A stretch of DNA of 22,353 nucleotides from an uncultured Cloacibacillus sp. (GTDB taxonomy: Bacteria > Synergistota > Synergistia > Synergistales > Synergistaceae). The notes under the pieces are model-generated. The model had not been told where the DNA came from. It saw nothing but the letters and a program-made list of their open reading frames with translations, and ran no database searches. The stretch covers positions 1 through 22,353 of the forward strand of contig UQVV01000004.1 in assembly GCA_900544635.1 (NCBI GenBank). Direction: 5' to 3'. Below, one piece after another: positions 6,386 through 13,861 of this stretch. The position numbers and the translations under genes are program-made. Position 1 is the first letter of the stretch. Every line of letters starts with the position of its first letter.

Positions 6386-7984
6386 TTAGTAAATCTTCAT
6401 CGGCGTGTATTTGCCGTAAACTTCCTTGAGCACGCCGCAGATTTCGCCGATGGTCGCGTAGGCTTCGACGGCTTCGATCATGTAGTCGCCGAGGTTCTCG
6501 TCCTTCTGCGCGGCTTCCTTGACGGCGGCGAGGGCTCTCGCTACGCGCTCGTTGTCGCGCGTCGCCTTGAGTTTGTTGAGCTTCTCGGTCTGCTTGATCG
6601 CGACGTCCTCGGAGACGGTGAACTGCGCGGGCTCGATGGGCTTGCCGTCCTTGAACTCGTTGACGCCGACGACGATGCGCTCCTTGTTGTCGACGGCCTT
6701 CTGATACTTGTAGGCGTTGTCGGCGAGCATTCTCTGCTGGAAGCCCTCTTCGATGCACTTCATCGCTCCGCCCTTCTTCTCGATGGTGTCGAGGAGCGCG
6801 AGGACATCCTTCTCAATGGCGTTGGTGAGCGCTTCGACCGCGTAGGAACCGCCGAGCGGGTCTACGGTCTCGGTGAGGCCGGACTCGTAGCCGACTATCT
6901 GCTGCGTGCGCAGCGAGAGGGTGACGGCCTCCTGCGTCGGGAGCGAGATGGCTTCGTCGTAGGAGGAGGCGTGGAAGGTCTGGATTCCGCCCGCGGCGGC
7001 CGCCATCGTCTGCATCGTGACGCGGACGGCGTTGTTGATGGGCTGCTCCGCGGTGAGGGCCGAGCCGCTCGTGAAGGCGAATATCTTGAGGCGCTGCGCC
7101 TCTTCGTCGGTGACGTGGTAGCGCTCCTTCATGATGCGCGCGTAGAGGCGGCGCGCCGCGCGGTACTTCGCGACTTCCTCAAGGAAGTCGAGCTGCGCGC
7201 CGAGGAAGAAGTAGCTGTTAGAGGTCGCGGCGACGATGTCGACTCCGCGCTTTACGGCCGCGTCGTAGTATTCGATCATGTCGGCGAGCGTGAAAGCGAG
7301 CTCCATCGCCGCGGTAGCGCCGGCCTCGCGGATGTGGTAGCCGGAGACCGCTATCGGCGTCCAGTGCGGCAGGTGCTTGCCGCAGTACTCGAGCACGTCG
7401 ACGGAGAGCTTGACGCCGGCCGCCGGCGGGAAGATGTATGTGCCGCGGCACATGTATTCTTTAAGGATGTCGTTCTGGAGGAAGAAGCCTATCGAGTTCG
7501 GGTCTATGTTGTTCTTCTTCGCGAAGGCGACGTAGAAGGCGAGCATGATGATGGAGTTCGCGTTCGCAGTCGTGCGTATCTGGCGCACCTTCTCGAAGGG
7601 TATGCCCTTGAAGAGCGCTTCGATGTCGGCGAGGGAGTCTATCGCGACGCCGACCTTTCCGACTTCGCCTTCGGACATCGGGTCGTCGGAGTCGTAGCCC
7701 ATCTGAGTCGGCAGGTCGAGCGCGACGGAGAAGCCCGTGCCGCCCTGCTCTATGATGTAACGGAAGCGTCTGTTGGCTTCTTCAGCGGAGGCGAAGCCCG
7801 CGTACTGCCCCATCGTCCAGAGCTTGCCGTCGCGGTACATGTTCTCGCGGATGCCGCGCGTGAACGGATAGTGGCCCGGTTCGCCGAGCTGGGCCTTGAG
7901 GTCCTCGCCCTTTATGTCTTCTTCGGTGTATACGCGCTTCAGCTCGTAGCCCGACAGCGTCGTATGTTTTCTTTCTTCCGCCAT
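6386..7984 (-). CDS. Large (catalytic) subunit of a B12-dependent acyl-CoA mutase, divergent methylmalonyl-CoA mutase type
   Basis: The 532-residue TIM-barrel subunit catalyses a radical carbon-skeleton rearrangement of an acyl-CoA, nominally succinyl-CoA to methylmalonyl-CoA. Family motifs include YPFTRG, WTMGQYAGF, ALDLPTQMGYDSD, LQNDILKEYMCRGTY, SGYHIREAGAT and VDPLGGSY. Tyr61 and Arg180 match Tyr89 and Arg207, which hold the substrate carboxylate in the Propionibacterium enzyme, and His217 matches His244. Several normally conserved positions differ: TMNGAV/TINATA reads TANANS, Thr195 becomes Phe168, Arg87 becomes Gly59, and the PRLSFF segment reads SNSYFF (Arg283 to Asn256); these comparisons are from memory. 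ATG 7984 is chosen because AAAGGGG lies upstream; a start further out at 8029 would overlap the preceding gene. The gap to the small subunit is 16 bases. Confidence 0.9.
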   Translation of the reverse strand: MAEERKHTTLSGYELKRVYTEEDIKGEDLKAQLGEPGHYPFTRGIRENMYRDGKLWTMGQYAGFASAEEANRRFRYIIEQGGTGFSVALDLPTQMGYDSDDPMSEGEVGKVGVAIDSLADIEALFKGIPFEKVRQIRTTANANSIIMLAFYVAFAKKNNIDPNSIGFFLQNDILKEYMCRGTYIFPPAAGVKLSVDVLEYCGKHLPHWTPIAVSGYHIREAGATAAMELAFTLADMIEYYDAAVKRGVDIVAATSNSYFFLGAQLDFLEEVAKYRAARRLYARIMKERYHVTDEEAQRLKIFAFTSGSALTAEQPINNAVRVTMQTMAAAAGGIQTFHASSYDEAISLPTQEAVTLSLRTQQIVGYESGLTETVDPLGGSYAVEALTNAIEKDVLALLDTIEKKGGAMKCIEEGFQQRMLADNAYKYQKAVDNKERIVVGVNEFKDGKPIEPAQFTVSEDVAIKQTEKLNKLKATRDNERVARALAAVKEAAQKDENLGDYMIEAVEAYATIGEICGVLKEVYGKYTPMKIY

Positions 7985-8025
7985 TGAAATTTTCCCCTTT
8001 CTGCGCTTTGTTGTATATTCGTGCC

Positions 8026-9600
8026 TCATTCGTCGATGAAGCTGATTCGCATTTTTTTGTCGGTGAATATCCGCTCGTCCATGAGCTTCAGGTTCGGCGA
8101 GATTCTCGGGACGAAGTCCATCTTCGCTATAATGTCGCGCTCAACGTCGACGCCCGGCGCTTTTTCTATGAGCGTCACGCCCTCCGGCTCAAGGCGGAAG
8201 ACGGCGCGCTCCGTTATGTAAAGTATTTCCTGCCCCGTCTCGTGGGCGAACTGCGCCGAGAAGGTCACCTGCTGGACCTTTTTGCGGAATTTCTTCTTTT
8301 CCGCGTCTTTGACTATCGTGAGCTTTCCGTCGCCCGTTTTATATTCCATCTGCCCCGCGAGGAAGGTTCCTATGAAGCAGATTTTTTTCGTGCTCTGCGT
8401 GATGTCGATGAAGCCGCCGGGGCCGGTGCAGCGCGAGCCGAACTTCGAGACGTTCACGTTGCCCTCTTCGTCGACCTCGCCGAGGCCGAGGATGGCCGCG
8501 TCGAGCATCCCGCCCTGGTACATGTCGAGGTTGTCCGTTATCGAGAGCAGCGCTTCCGGGTTGACCGCCGCGCCGAAGGCGACGCCGAGTATCGGAACGC
8601 CGCCGAAAACGCCCGTCTCGAGCGAGAAAGTGACCTGGTGGCTTATGCCCTCTTCGTTAGCGACGCTCGCGACGCTGTCGGGCATTCCGATGCCGAGGTT
8701 GACGACGGAGCCGCCTCTTATCTCGAAAGCGGCGCGACGCCCGCATATCTTGCGCGGCGTAAGCGCCATCGGCTTGATCGAGTCGAGCCTCGCGCGCACG
8801 TCGCCGATGAGCTCGGGACGGAACGGCGCGCCGTCGTAGCACTGTAAGTGGTTCTCCGGCTTCGCGACGACGACGTAGTCGACGAGCGCGCCCGGTATCG
8901 CGACGTGGCGCGGGTCGAGGACGCCGCGTCTGAATATGCCCTTGACCTGCACGATGACCGTGCCGCCGTTGTTGTGGACGGCGGCCGCCATCGCGGCCTG
9001 CTCGCTGCAGATTGCTTCCTCTTCCAGAGAGATGTTGCCGTATTCGTCCGCGTAGCTGCCGCGGATTATGCACGCGTCGAGACGGAACGGTTTGTAATGC
9101 AGATACTCCGTCCCGTCTATGTTGATAAGCGACACAACCTCGCGCCCGGATTCCCGCGCGAGCTCGTTGACCTTGCAGCCTTCAAGCCGCGGGTCGCAGA
9201 ATGTATGAAGCCCTATTTTTGTTATAACGCCCGGCTTGCGCGAGGCAATCGCGCGGAGAAGGTGTCCGTAGACGCCGAGCGGCACGGTGTAGCCCGCGAT
9301 TTGGTTCGCGCTGACGGCGCGCCCGATTGCCGGAGGCATGCCGACGTGCGCGGCGTAGATCGACGTGACGAGGCCGGGGGCTTTTATTATGCTGAGGCCC
9401 CAGCCGTCCTCAGTGAGGTCGCCCGGGGATACACCGCATACGGCGCAGAGGTTTTTCGGAGTTCCGTGAGCAGAGTACGACTTCGCCATCTCGCGCAGAA
9501 TGTCGTCAGGCGCGGAGCAGCCTCCGAACCCGCCGATGCCTATCACAGAATTATCTCTAATTAGTGATATTGCCGACGATGAAGATATTACTTTGCTCAT
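8026..9600 (-). CDS. Fused family I CoA-transferase (YdiF / propionate CoA-transferase-like)
   Basis: A 524-residue protein with both halves of a family I acetate/3-ketoacid/propionate CoA-transferase in one chain. The first half has SVIGIGGFGG (residues 18-27) and IGLHTFCDPR; the second has NLGIGMPDSVA and TFSLETGVFGGVP, where Glu328 is the expected catalytic glutamate forming the glutamyl-CoA thioester, followed by AFGAAVNP. ATG 9600 is chosen because GGGGGAG lies six bases upstream; an earlier start at 9621 would fall inside the untranslated leader. Unusually, codons 11-17 overlap a MarR-type palindrome (9552-9569). It follows the permease by 92 bases including a 13-bp hairpin, and lies 41 bases before the mutase. 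It probably recycles CoA from acyl-CoA products to incoming acid or acetate. Confidence 0.92.
   Translation of the reverse strand: MSKVISSSSAISLIRDNSVIGIGGFGGCSAPDDILREMAKSYSAHGTPKNLCAVCGVSPGDLTEDGWGLSIIKAPGLVTSIYAAHVGMPPAIGRAVSANQIAGYTVPLGVYGHLLRAIASRKPGVITKIGLHTFCDPRLEGCKVNELARESGREVVSLINIDGTEYLHYKPFRLDACIIRGSYADEYGNISLEEEAICSEQAAMAAAVHNNGGTVIVQVKGIFRRGVLDPRHVAIPGALVDYVVVAKPENHLQCYDGAPFRPELIGDVRARLDSIKPMALTPRKICGRRAAFEIRGGSVVNLGIGMPDSVASVANEEGISHQVTFSLETGVFGGVPILGVAFGAAVNPEALLSITDNLDMYQGGMLDAAILGLGEVDEEGNVNVSKFGSRCTGPGGFIDITQSTKKICFIGTFLAGQMEYKTGDGKLTIVKDAEKKKFRKKVQQVTFSAQFAHETGQEILYITERAVFRLEPEGVTLIEKAPGVDVERDIIAKMDFVPRISPNLKLMDERIFTDKKMRISFIDE
9552..9569. promoter_or_regulatory. Putative MarR operator inside the CoA-transferase 5' coding region
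   Basis: The 18 bases TATCTCTAATTAGTGATA match the palindrome TATCACTAATTAGTGATA at 17 of 18 positions; the same element recurs at 13802-13819 and 14343-14360. It starts about 32 bases downstream of the CoA-transferase start codon. Binding there could act as a roadblock to transcription or serve an internal promoter. Confidence 0.6.
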
Positions 9601-9622
9601 AACACTCCCCCTGTTCCCCAAG

Positions 9623-9654
9623 CTTCCCGCCGTTTAACGAGAAACGGCGGGAAG
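9623..9654 (-). other. Intercistronic stem-loop, 13-bp perfect stem
   Basis: Arms CTTCCCGCCGTTT and AAACGGCGGGAAG pair perfectly around a six-base loop between the permease stop and the CoA-transferase ribosome binding site. On the minus strand it is followed by CTTGGGGAAC rather than a U tract, so a role in RNA stability or partial attenuation is more likely than full termination. Confidence 0.55.
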
Positions 9655-9692
9655 ATAAAACTGGCTTGTCCGGCTAAGTTTCGCGCCGGAGG

Positions 9693-10649
9693 TTATTTCG
9701 CAGCGGGCTGCGCGCCGCTTCCGAACTTCGAGACTACCCACTTCGTGATGTACGGGTAGACTATTATCGAAACGACGAGGCAGACCGCCATCTGAGCCGT
9801 CACCGTCTCCACGTACGGCGCGTACTGCGGCAGGCTCTGGCCGATTACGCTCGGCGCGACGACGGCGAAGCCGCCGAGGCAAGTCGCGGCGACCGCGGCG
9901 TAGCCGGGGCGTCTCAGTATAATCTTATCGGAGGCTATCATGATAGGCAGGAATACGAAGACGTGTATCGCTATCAGGATAGCTTCGGCGACGCCGACGT
10001 TGGCGATCGCCTTCATGTTGATGCTCGCGCCGAGGCACGCGCCGACGAACATGAGTACGACGGGCGTCGCGGTCGAGAACATCTTGCGGATTTTTTCATC
10101 GGCGTTGGCGAGCACCAGGCCGAGCGTGAACGGAACGAGCGTGGATATTGCGCTCATATAGTCGAAGCCCGTGCCGTCGGCTATGCCGAGGATGACGAGC
10201 GGCGTCGCGGGAACCGCTATGAGGTTGATGATGCCCATCGCGGCCTTGTCGACGTTGTCGCCGTAGGACTGCATAAGTCCCATGTAGACGCCGGGGTTGC
10301 AGTTCGCGAGGAGAATCGTTATCGCCATCGCGGAGACTCCGCAGAAGCCGTCGAGGCCGAAGAATTTAATCGTGAGCCACGAGCCGATGTAGGCGACGAG
10401 AAGGCGGACGACCACGAGCACGCCGCCGCGCGAGCAAATCAGGCGAAGGTCGCTGTATTTCGCCTGGCTTCCCGCAGTAAAGAGCAGCGCTCCGATGAAA
10501 GCCATTGCGCCGTAGCCGCTGAAAGCTCCGGTCACGGGGCCGCCTATTTTGAGCGCGCCGGGCGCGAAGGTGTTTATGACCGCCGTGATGAGCATCGGAA
10601 CGACCATAATGCCGCCCGGGACTTTGTTTACCTTACCCAGAATATCCAT
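9693..10649 (-). CDS. KdgT-family permease (2-keto-3-deoxygluconate permease family)
   Basis: A 318-residue integral membrane protein with about ten hydrophobic segments. The N terminus KVNKVPGGIMVVP followed by INTFAPGAL is the hallmark of the KdgT family of proton-coupled 2-keto-3-deoxygluconate permeases; NCNPGVYMGLM and the C-terminal VETVTAQMAVCLVV also fit. ATG 10649 is preferred because GGGAGG then sits at seven bases, while ATG 10655 would be almost on top of it. No pectin or hexuronate genes are nearby; its operon partners handle CoA esters of an organic acid. I infer uptake of the cluster's acid substrate rather than ketodeoxygluconate. A hairpin and an 11-G run lie in its leader. 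Confidence 0.85.
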   Translation of the reverse strand: MDILGKVNKVPGGIMVVPMLITAVINTFAPGALKIGGPVTGAFSGYGAMAFIGALLFTAGSQAKYSDLRLICSRGGVLVVVRLLVAYIGSWLTIKFFGLDGFCGVSAMAITILLANCNPGVYMGLMQSYGDNVDKAAMGIINLIAVPATPLVILGIADGTGFDYMSAISTLVPFTLGLVLANADEKIRKMFSTATPVVLMFVGACLGASINMKAIANVGVAEAILIAIHVFVFLPIMIASDKIILRRPGYAAVAATCLGGFAVVAPSVIGQSLPQYAPYVETVTAQMAVCLVVSIIVYPYITKWVVSKFGSGAQPAAK

Positions 10650-10675
10650 TGGCATACCTCCCAGTCTGGCGCCGC

Positions 10676-10686
10676 GGGGGGGGGGG
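10676..10686. repeat. Homopolymer run of 11 G
   Basis: Eleven consecutive G on the plus strand (C on the mRNA strand) lie 27-37 bases upstream of the permease start codon, just beyond its ribosome binding site. Such tracts are prone to slippage and to sequencing error. Confidence 0.9.
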
Positions 10687-10712
10687 CGCCCAACTGTTCG
10701 CTGTACGTCGCT

Positions 10713-10742
10713 GCGCGGGGAGGCGCTTATGCGCCCCCGCGC
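10713..10742 (-). other. Intercistronic stem-loop, 12-bp GC stem with two-base bulge
   Basis: Arms GCGCGGGG-AG-GCGC and GCGCCCCCGCGC close on a TTAT loop, starting 17 bases after the oxidoreductase stop codon. There is no U tract on the minus strand. It resembles the stem-loops found at three other junctions of this cluster. Confidence 0.5.
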
Positions 10743-10758
10743 GGACGGATAATTTCAA

Positions 10759-11871
10759 CTAGTTCTGCTGAGCCTGCTGCGCGGCCTTGCGCTCGGCTAT
10801 TTTGTCGGCGATGACGCAGTTGACCTTTTCGTGTCTCTGGTCGCGCTCGAGGCAGCCGTTGCAGTAGACGCACTTGATCATTTCTTTCTCGCGGCCCTCG
10901 ACCTGCTTCTTGATCCAGTCGGGGTCGGCGAGCGCCGGACGGCAGACGCCGATGAGGTCCGCGTCGCCGGCCTGGAAGATTTCTTCGCCGTGCTGGAGGT
11001 CTTTGACCTTGCCGGAGACGATGACGGGGATGTCGGAGTTGATCTCGCGGAGGGCGTTCTTGATGCCTCTCGAGAGATAGACGTGGCAGCCGTAGGGCAG
11101 GTTCGCGGTCGCCATGCAGCGGCTTCCGCTGTAGCCGGTGTACCACGGGCCGTCCTCGGTCTTGCCGCCGGCCGATACGCTGATGAAGTCCATGCTGGCC
11201 TGCGCGAATATCTTCGCGATTTCGGTCGTCTGCTTCAGCGTGTTGCCGCCCATGACGAACTCTTCGCCGGAGATGCGGCAGCCGACGCAGTAGTCGTAGC
11301 CGACTTCCTTGCGGATGTCGTCCATTATCTCGGTGACGATGCGGCAGCGGCCCTCGGTGTTGCGTCCGTACTTGTCGGTGCGCTTGTTGAGGAGCGAGAT
11401 GAACGAGGAGAGCGTGTAGCCGTGCGCGACGTGGAGCTCGACGCCGTCGAAGCCGGCCTTGCGGGCTCTGATGGTGCTGTCGACGAACTGCTTCTTTATC
11501 TCGTCGATTTCTTCATAGCTGAGATCTTCGATAGCCTGCTTCCAGCCTGTGCGGACGGACTGCTTGACGTAGTGGATGAGCTGGAGCGTCATCTTGCAGC
11601 CTTCGGCGTGTACCGCGTCGGTCATCTCTTTCAGTCCGGGAATGAATTTGTCGTCGCATATACGGAGAAGGTGCGGGCTCTTTCTGTCGAGGACGCCGCA
11701 GGCTTCGACGTCGATAAGTCCGAAGCCGCCCTTCGCGCGCGCAACGTGGCGCTCGATGAGCTCGTCGGTGACGAAGCCGATTTCGTCCGCCATGCAGGTG
11801 ACTGCCGGGAGCCACACGAGACGGTTTCTGAGTTCGAGATTCCTAAATTTTACAGGCTCTAATATCTGCAT
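10759..11871 (-). CDS. Short Old Yellow Enzyme-family NADH:flavin oxidoreductase with a C-terminal Fe-S cysteine cluster
   Basis: A 370-residue FMN-dependent ene-reductase domain. It begins ILEPVKFRNLELRNRLV, has QLIH (residues 97-100) and HVAHGYTLSSF (His147, His150, Tyr152), followed by KRTDKYGR. It continues to a CVYCNGC motif with a fourth Cys at 352 (334, 337, 340, 352; spacing Cx2Cx2Cx11C), the place of the 4Fe-4S cluster in 2,4-dienoyl-CoA reductase and BaiCD/BaiH. The C-terminal FAD/NAD(P)H domain of those enzymes (about 650 residues) is absent, so electrons must come from another protein. ATG 11871 is used because GGAGGT lies seven bases upstream; an upstream start would overlap that site. 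Likely role: reduction of an enoyl or aromatic-derived double bond of the CoA-activated substrate. Confidence 0.87.
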   Translation of the reverse strand: MQILEPVKFRNLELRNRLVWLPAVTCMADEIGFVTDELIERHVARAKGGFGLIDVEACGVLDRKSPHLLRICDDKFIPGLKEMTDAVHAEGCKMTLQLIHYVKQSVRTGWKQAIEDLSYEEIDEIKKQFVDSTIRARKAGFDGVELHVAHGYTLSSFISLLNKRTDKYGRNTEGRCRIVTEIMDDIRKEVGYDYCVGCRISGEEFVMGGNTLKQTTEIAKIFAQASMDFISVSAGGKTEDGPWYTGYSGSRCMATANLPYGCHVYLSRGIKNALREINSDIPVIVSGKVKDLQHGEEIFQAGDADLIGVCRPALADPDWIKKQVEGREKEMIKCVYCNGCLERDQRHEKVNCVIADKIAERKAAQQAQQN

Positions 11872-11896
11872 AAAAGCTACCTCCAATTTGTATAAT

Positions 11897-11926
11897 CGGT
11901 GCGGAGAACACCCAGTCTCCGCACCG
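11897..11926 (-). other. Intercistronic stem-loop, 11-bp perfect stem
   Basis: Arms CGGTGCGGAGA and TCTCCGCACCG enclose an eight-base loop between the ligase stop and the oxidoreductase ribosome binding site. On the minus strand ATTATAC follows rather than T. Stem and loop lengths are the same as in the 3400-3429 hairpin, though the sequence differs. Confidence 0.55.
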
Positions 11927-11952
11927 TGGCCGTACAGTCGAACGACTGTTTT

Positions 11953-13665
11953 TTACTTCTTGTTCTTCTCCTCTTCCGCCATAATCGCGTAGATTTCCTG
12001 GCGGAGCTCCTCTTTCTTGACCTTGCCGATGTTCGTGTGCGGCAGGTCGGGGCGGACCTCAAGACGCTCGGGGAGCTTGAACTTCGCGAGCTTGCCGTCG
12101 AGGAAGGTGATTATCTCTTCGAGCGTGATCGTCTCGTTCGGGTCTCTGAGGGAGACGAAGAGGCAGGCCTTCTCGCCGAGCACCGGGTCGGGCATCGGGA
12201 CAAGCGCCGCGTCGTGGACCTTCTCGTTCTTAAGGACGAGGTTCTCGACCTCTTCGCAGCTGAACTTCTCGCCGCCGCGGTTGATGGCGTCCTTGATGCG
12301 TCCCATGATTACGAAGCCCTTCCCGCTTTCGTGCATGGCCGCGAGGTCGCCCGAACGATAGTATCCGTCTTCCGTGAAGGCCTTCTTGTTGTGGTCGGGG
12401 GCGTTGTAGTAGCCGCGAATCGTGTACGGGCCGCGGAAGATTATCTCTCCGGGCTTCTCGGCTTCGCCCTTCCAGCGCGCGGTGCCGTCGTGTACGCTTT
12501 CGGCGATGACGTGGCCGTCGTCCTTGTCGACGATCTTCCACTCGTCGGCCGGCGAGACCGGCAGGCCTATCGTGTTGTAGGTGACTTCTTCGCTGTCGAA
12601 GAGGCTCGTCTGGGTGATGGTGCCTTCGGACATACCGAACTGAGAGATGAGGCGGCAGCCGAGCTCAGGATAGACGCGGGCCGCGACGACCGGCTCGATC
12701 TTCGAACCGCCGTTGATGACGATCTCCCAGGAGGAGAGGTCGTACTTCTGACGGTCTTCGAAGTTCAGCATGTTGATGATCATAGCGGGGACCATCGGGA
12801 CGTGCGTGATGTGCTCTTTTTCGATGAGCTTGCAGATGTCCTCGGTCTTCGGGGAGGTCGACATTACGACCTTGCCGCCGAACGAGAACGCGCCCTGGAT
12901 TCCGGGGGCCGCGAGCACCATGTTGTGCGCGACGGGGGCGACTGCGAGCTGGACGGTGTACATGTTGTACCCGAGCTCACGGCTCGACTCCTCCGCGACA
13001 TAGCGGTAGGCGTTGTATTCGCGCGCGATGAGCTTCGGAATTCCGGTCGTACCGCCGGAGAGAAGGATGATGCAGACGTCATGCGGGTCGGGCAGGTAGC
13101 TTCTGAGAAGCTCCGCGTCGTCCTCGCCTTCGATGGGCGTGTTGAGAAGTTCGTTGATGTAGTAGTAGCCCTCGGGAACTTCCTGGTTCACGCCGGCGAT
13201 CATCTTGAGCTTCATCGAGGGAAGGTCTGCGGCAACCTGCTCGACGAGCTCGACATAATTATACTTCTTGGCAAAACCTGGTATAATGTACCCGACCGCC
13301 TCCGCTTTGGCTGCGATCTGGGATATCTCCGTGTATCTGTGCTGCGGCAGGCACATTACCGGGATAACTCCGATTTTCTGAAGCGCGATGTAGATGAAGA
13401 CAAACTCCGGAATGTTTATGAGCTGCACCACAACCCGATCTTGGTGTTTCAGCCCCATCTTCACGAAATGAAGCGCGAGGCGGTCCGTCCCCTTCTTCAG
13501 TTCGCCGTAAGTGTACCTCTGATCGCCTCCGACCAAGGCTTCGCGCTCCCAGAAGCGTTCGGCTATGTTGTCGAATACCTGAGAGAAGTTCTCTTTCTTC
13601 CAGTATCCCTTTTCCTCATACTCCTTCGCGAGCTCCGGGCGATAAGGCGTCCAATGTTCCAGCAT
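11953..13665 (-). CDS. DhbE/EntE-like aryl-acid adenylating enzyme, probably an acid-CoA ligase
   Basis: A 570-residue ANL-superfamily enzyme that activates a carboxylic acid as its adenylate, then probably as a CoA thioester. Core motifs: LSGGTTGIPK (202-211), FGMSEGT (343-349), YYRSGDLA (436-442), DAINRGGEKFS (459-469) and NIGKVKK with the C-terminal catalytic Lys548. AHN at 246-248 matches the His-Asn that reads the aryl acid in DhbE; Ser240 of DhbE is Ala253 here. RGPYTIRGYY and the EEVENL segment are also DhbE-like. No siderophore synthetase, isochorismate or carrier genes are adjacent, so I infer a catabolic ligase. ATG 13665 is used: AAAGGAATG is close, with GAAAGGA serving as ribosome binding site. 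A MarR operator lies about 135 bases upstream, making this the likely first structural gene of the operon. Confidence 0.88.
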   Translation of the reverse strand: MLEHWTPYRPELAKEYEEKGYWKKENFSQVFDNIAERFWEREALVGGDQRYTYGELKKGTDRLALHFVKMGLKHQDRVVVQLINIPEFVFIYIALQKIGVIPVMCLPQHRYTEISQIAAKAEAVGYIIPGFAKKYNYVELVEQVAADLPSMKLKMIAGVNQEVPEGYYYINELLNTPIEGEDDAELLRSYLPDPHDVCIILLSGGTTGIPKLIAREYNAYRYVAEESSRELGYNMYTVQLAVAPVAHNMVLAAPGIQGAFSFGGKVVMSTSPKTEDICKLIEKEHITHVPMVPAMIINMLNFEDRQKYDLSSWEIVINGGSKIEPVVAARVYPELGCRLISQFGMSEGTITQTSLFDSEEVTYNTIGLPVSPADEWKIVDKDDGHVIAESVHDGTARWKGEAEKPGEIIFRGPYTIRGYYNAPDHNKKAFTEDGYYRSGDLAAMHESGKGFVIMGRIKDAINRGGEKFSCEEVENLVLKNEKVHDAALVPMPDPVLGEKACLFVSLRDPNETITLEEIITFLDGKLAKFKLPERLEVRPDLPHTNIGKVKKEELRQEIYAIMAEEEKNKK

Positions 13666-13798
13666 AAGATCATTCCTTTCAGTTTTATGTGAGTTTGGAA
13701 TTTGTTTTAGCCGTTGATGGCGTTAAACACTAAACTGACACTTCACCGACGACGCATCACTCTCCAGTTAGTTTTTCGAGACAACAACACAACAGTAA

Positions 13799-13822
13799 AG
13801 ATATCGCTAATTAGTGATATCT
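13799..13822. promoter_or_regulatory. Putative MarR operator upstream of the ligase gene
   Basis: A 24-base inverted repeat with 11 of 12 pairs matched; the core ATATCGCTAATTAGTGATAT differs from the shared palindrome TATCACTAATTAGTGATA at one base. It lies in the 196-base gap between marR and the ligase gene, 134-157 bases before the ligase start. I could not assign convincing -35/-10 hexamers around it; the rest of the gap (13666-13798) shows no further clear feature. Confidence 0.75.
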
Positions 13823-13861
13823 CTCTAAAAAATATAAAGTGGACGAAATTCCTTTTTCCTG

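Noticed and set aside
138..9564. Very long open frames on the plus strand opposite the catabolic genes (for example 138-1454, 4534-6429, 6272-7987).
   Set aside because: They are antisense mirrors of strongly supported minus-strand genes, with low-complexity Arg/Asp/Val/Leu-rich translations and no family motifs, as expected in GC-rich DNA.
11934..11954. Palindrome ACAGTCG-AA-CGACTGT followed by T6 on the plus strand, resembling a terminator.
   Set aside because: No plus-strand gene ends there, and on the minus strand, where the ligase ends, no U tract follows. It may block antisense transcription, but the evidence is thin.
4669..13665. A bile-acid-inducible (bai) operon, suggested by CoA ligase, family III CoA-transferase and Old Yellow Enzyme together.
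   Set aside because: The ene-reductase lacks the C-terminal domain of BaiCD/BaiH, there is no baiE- or baiA-like gene, and the B12 mutase, thiolase and MenB-like enzyme do not belong to that pathway.
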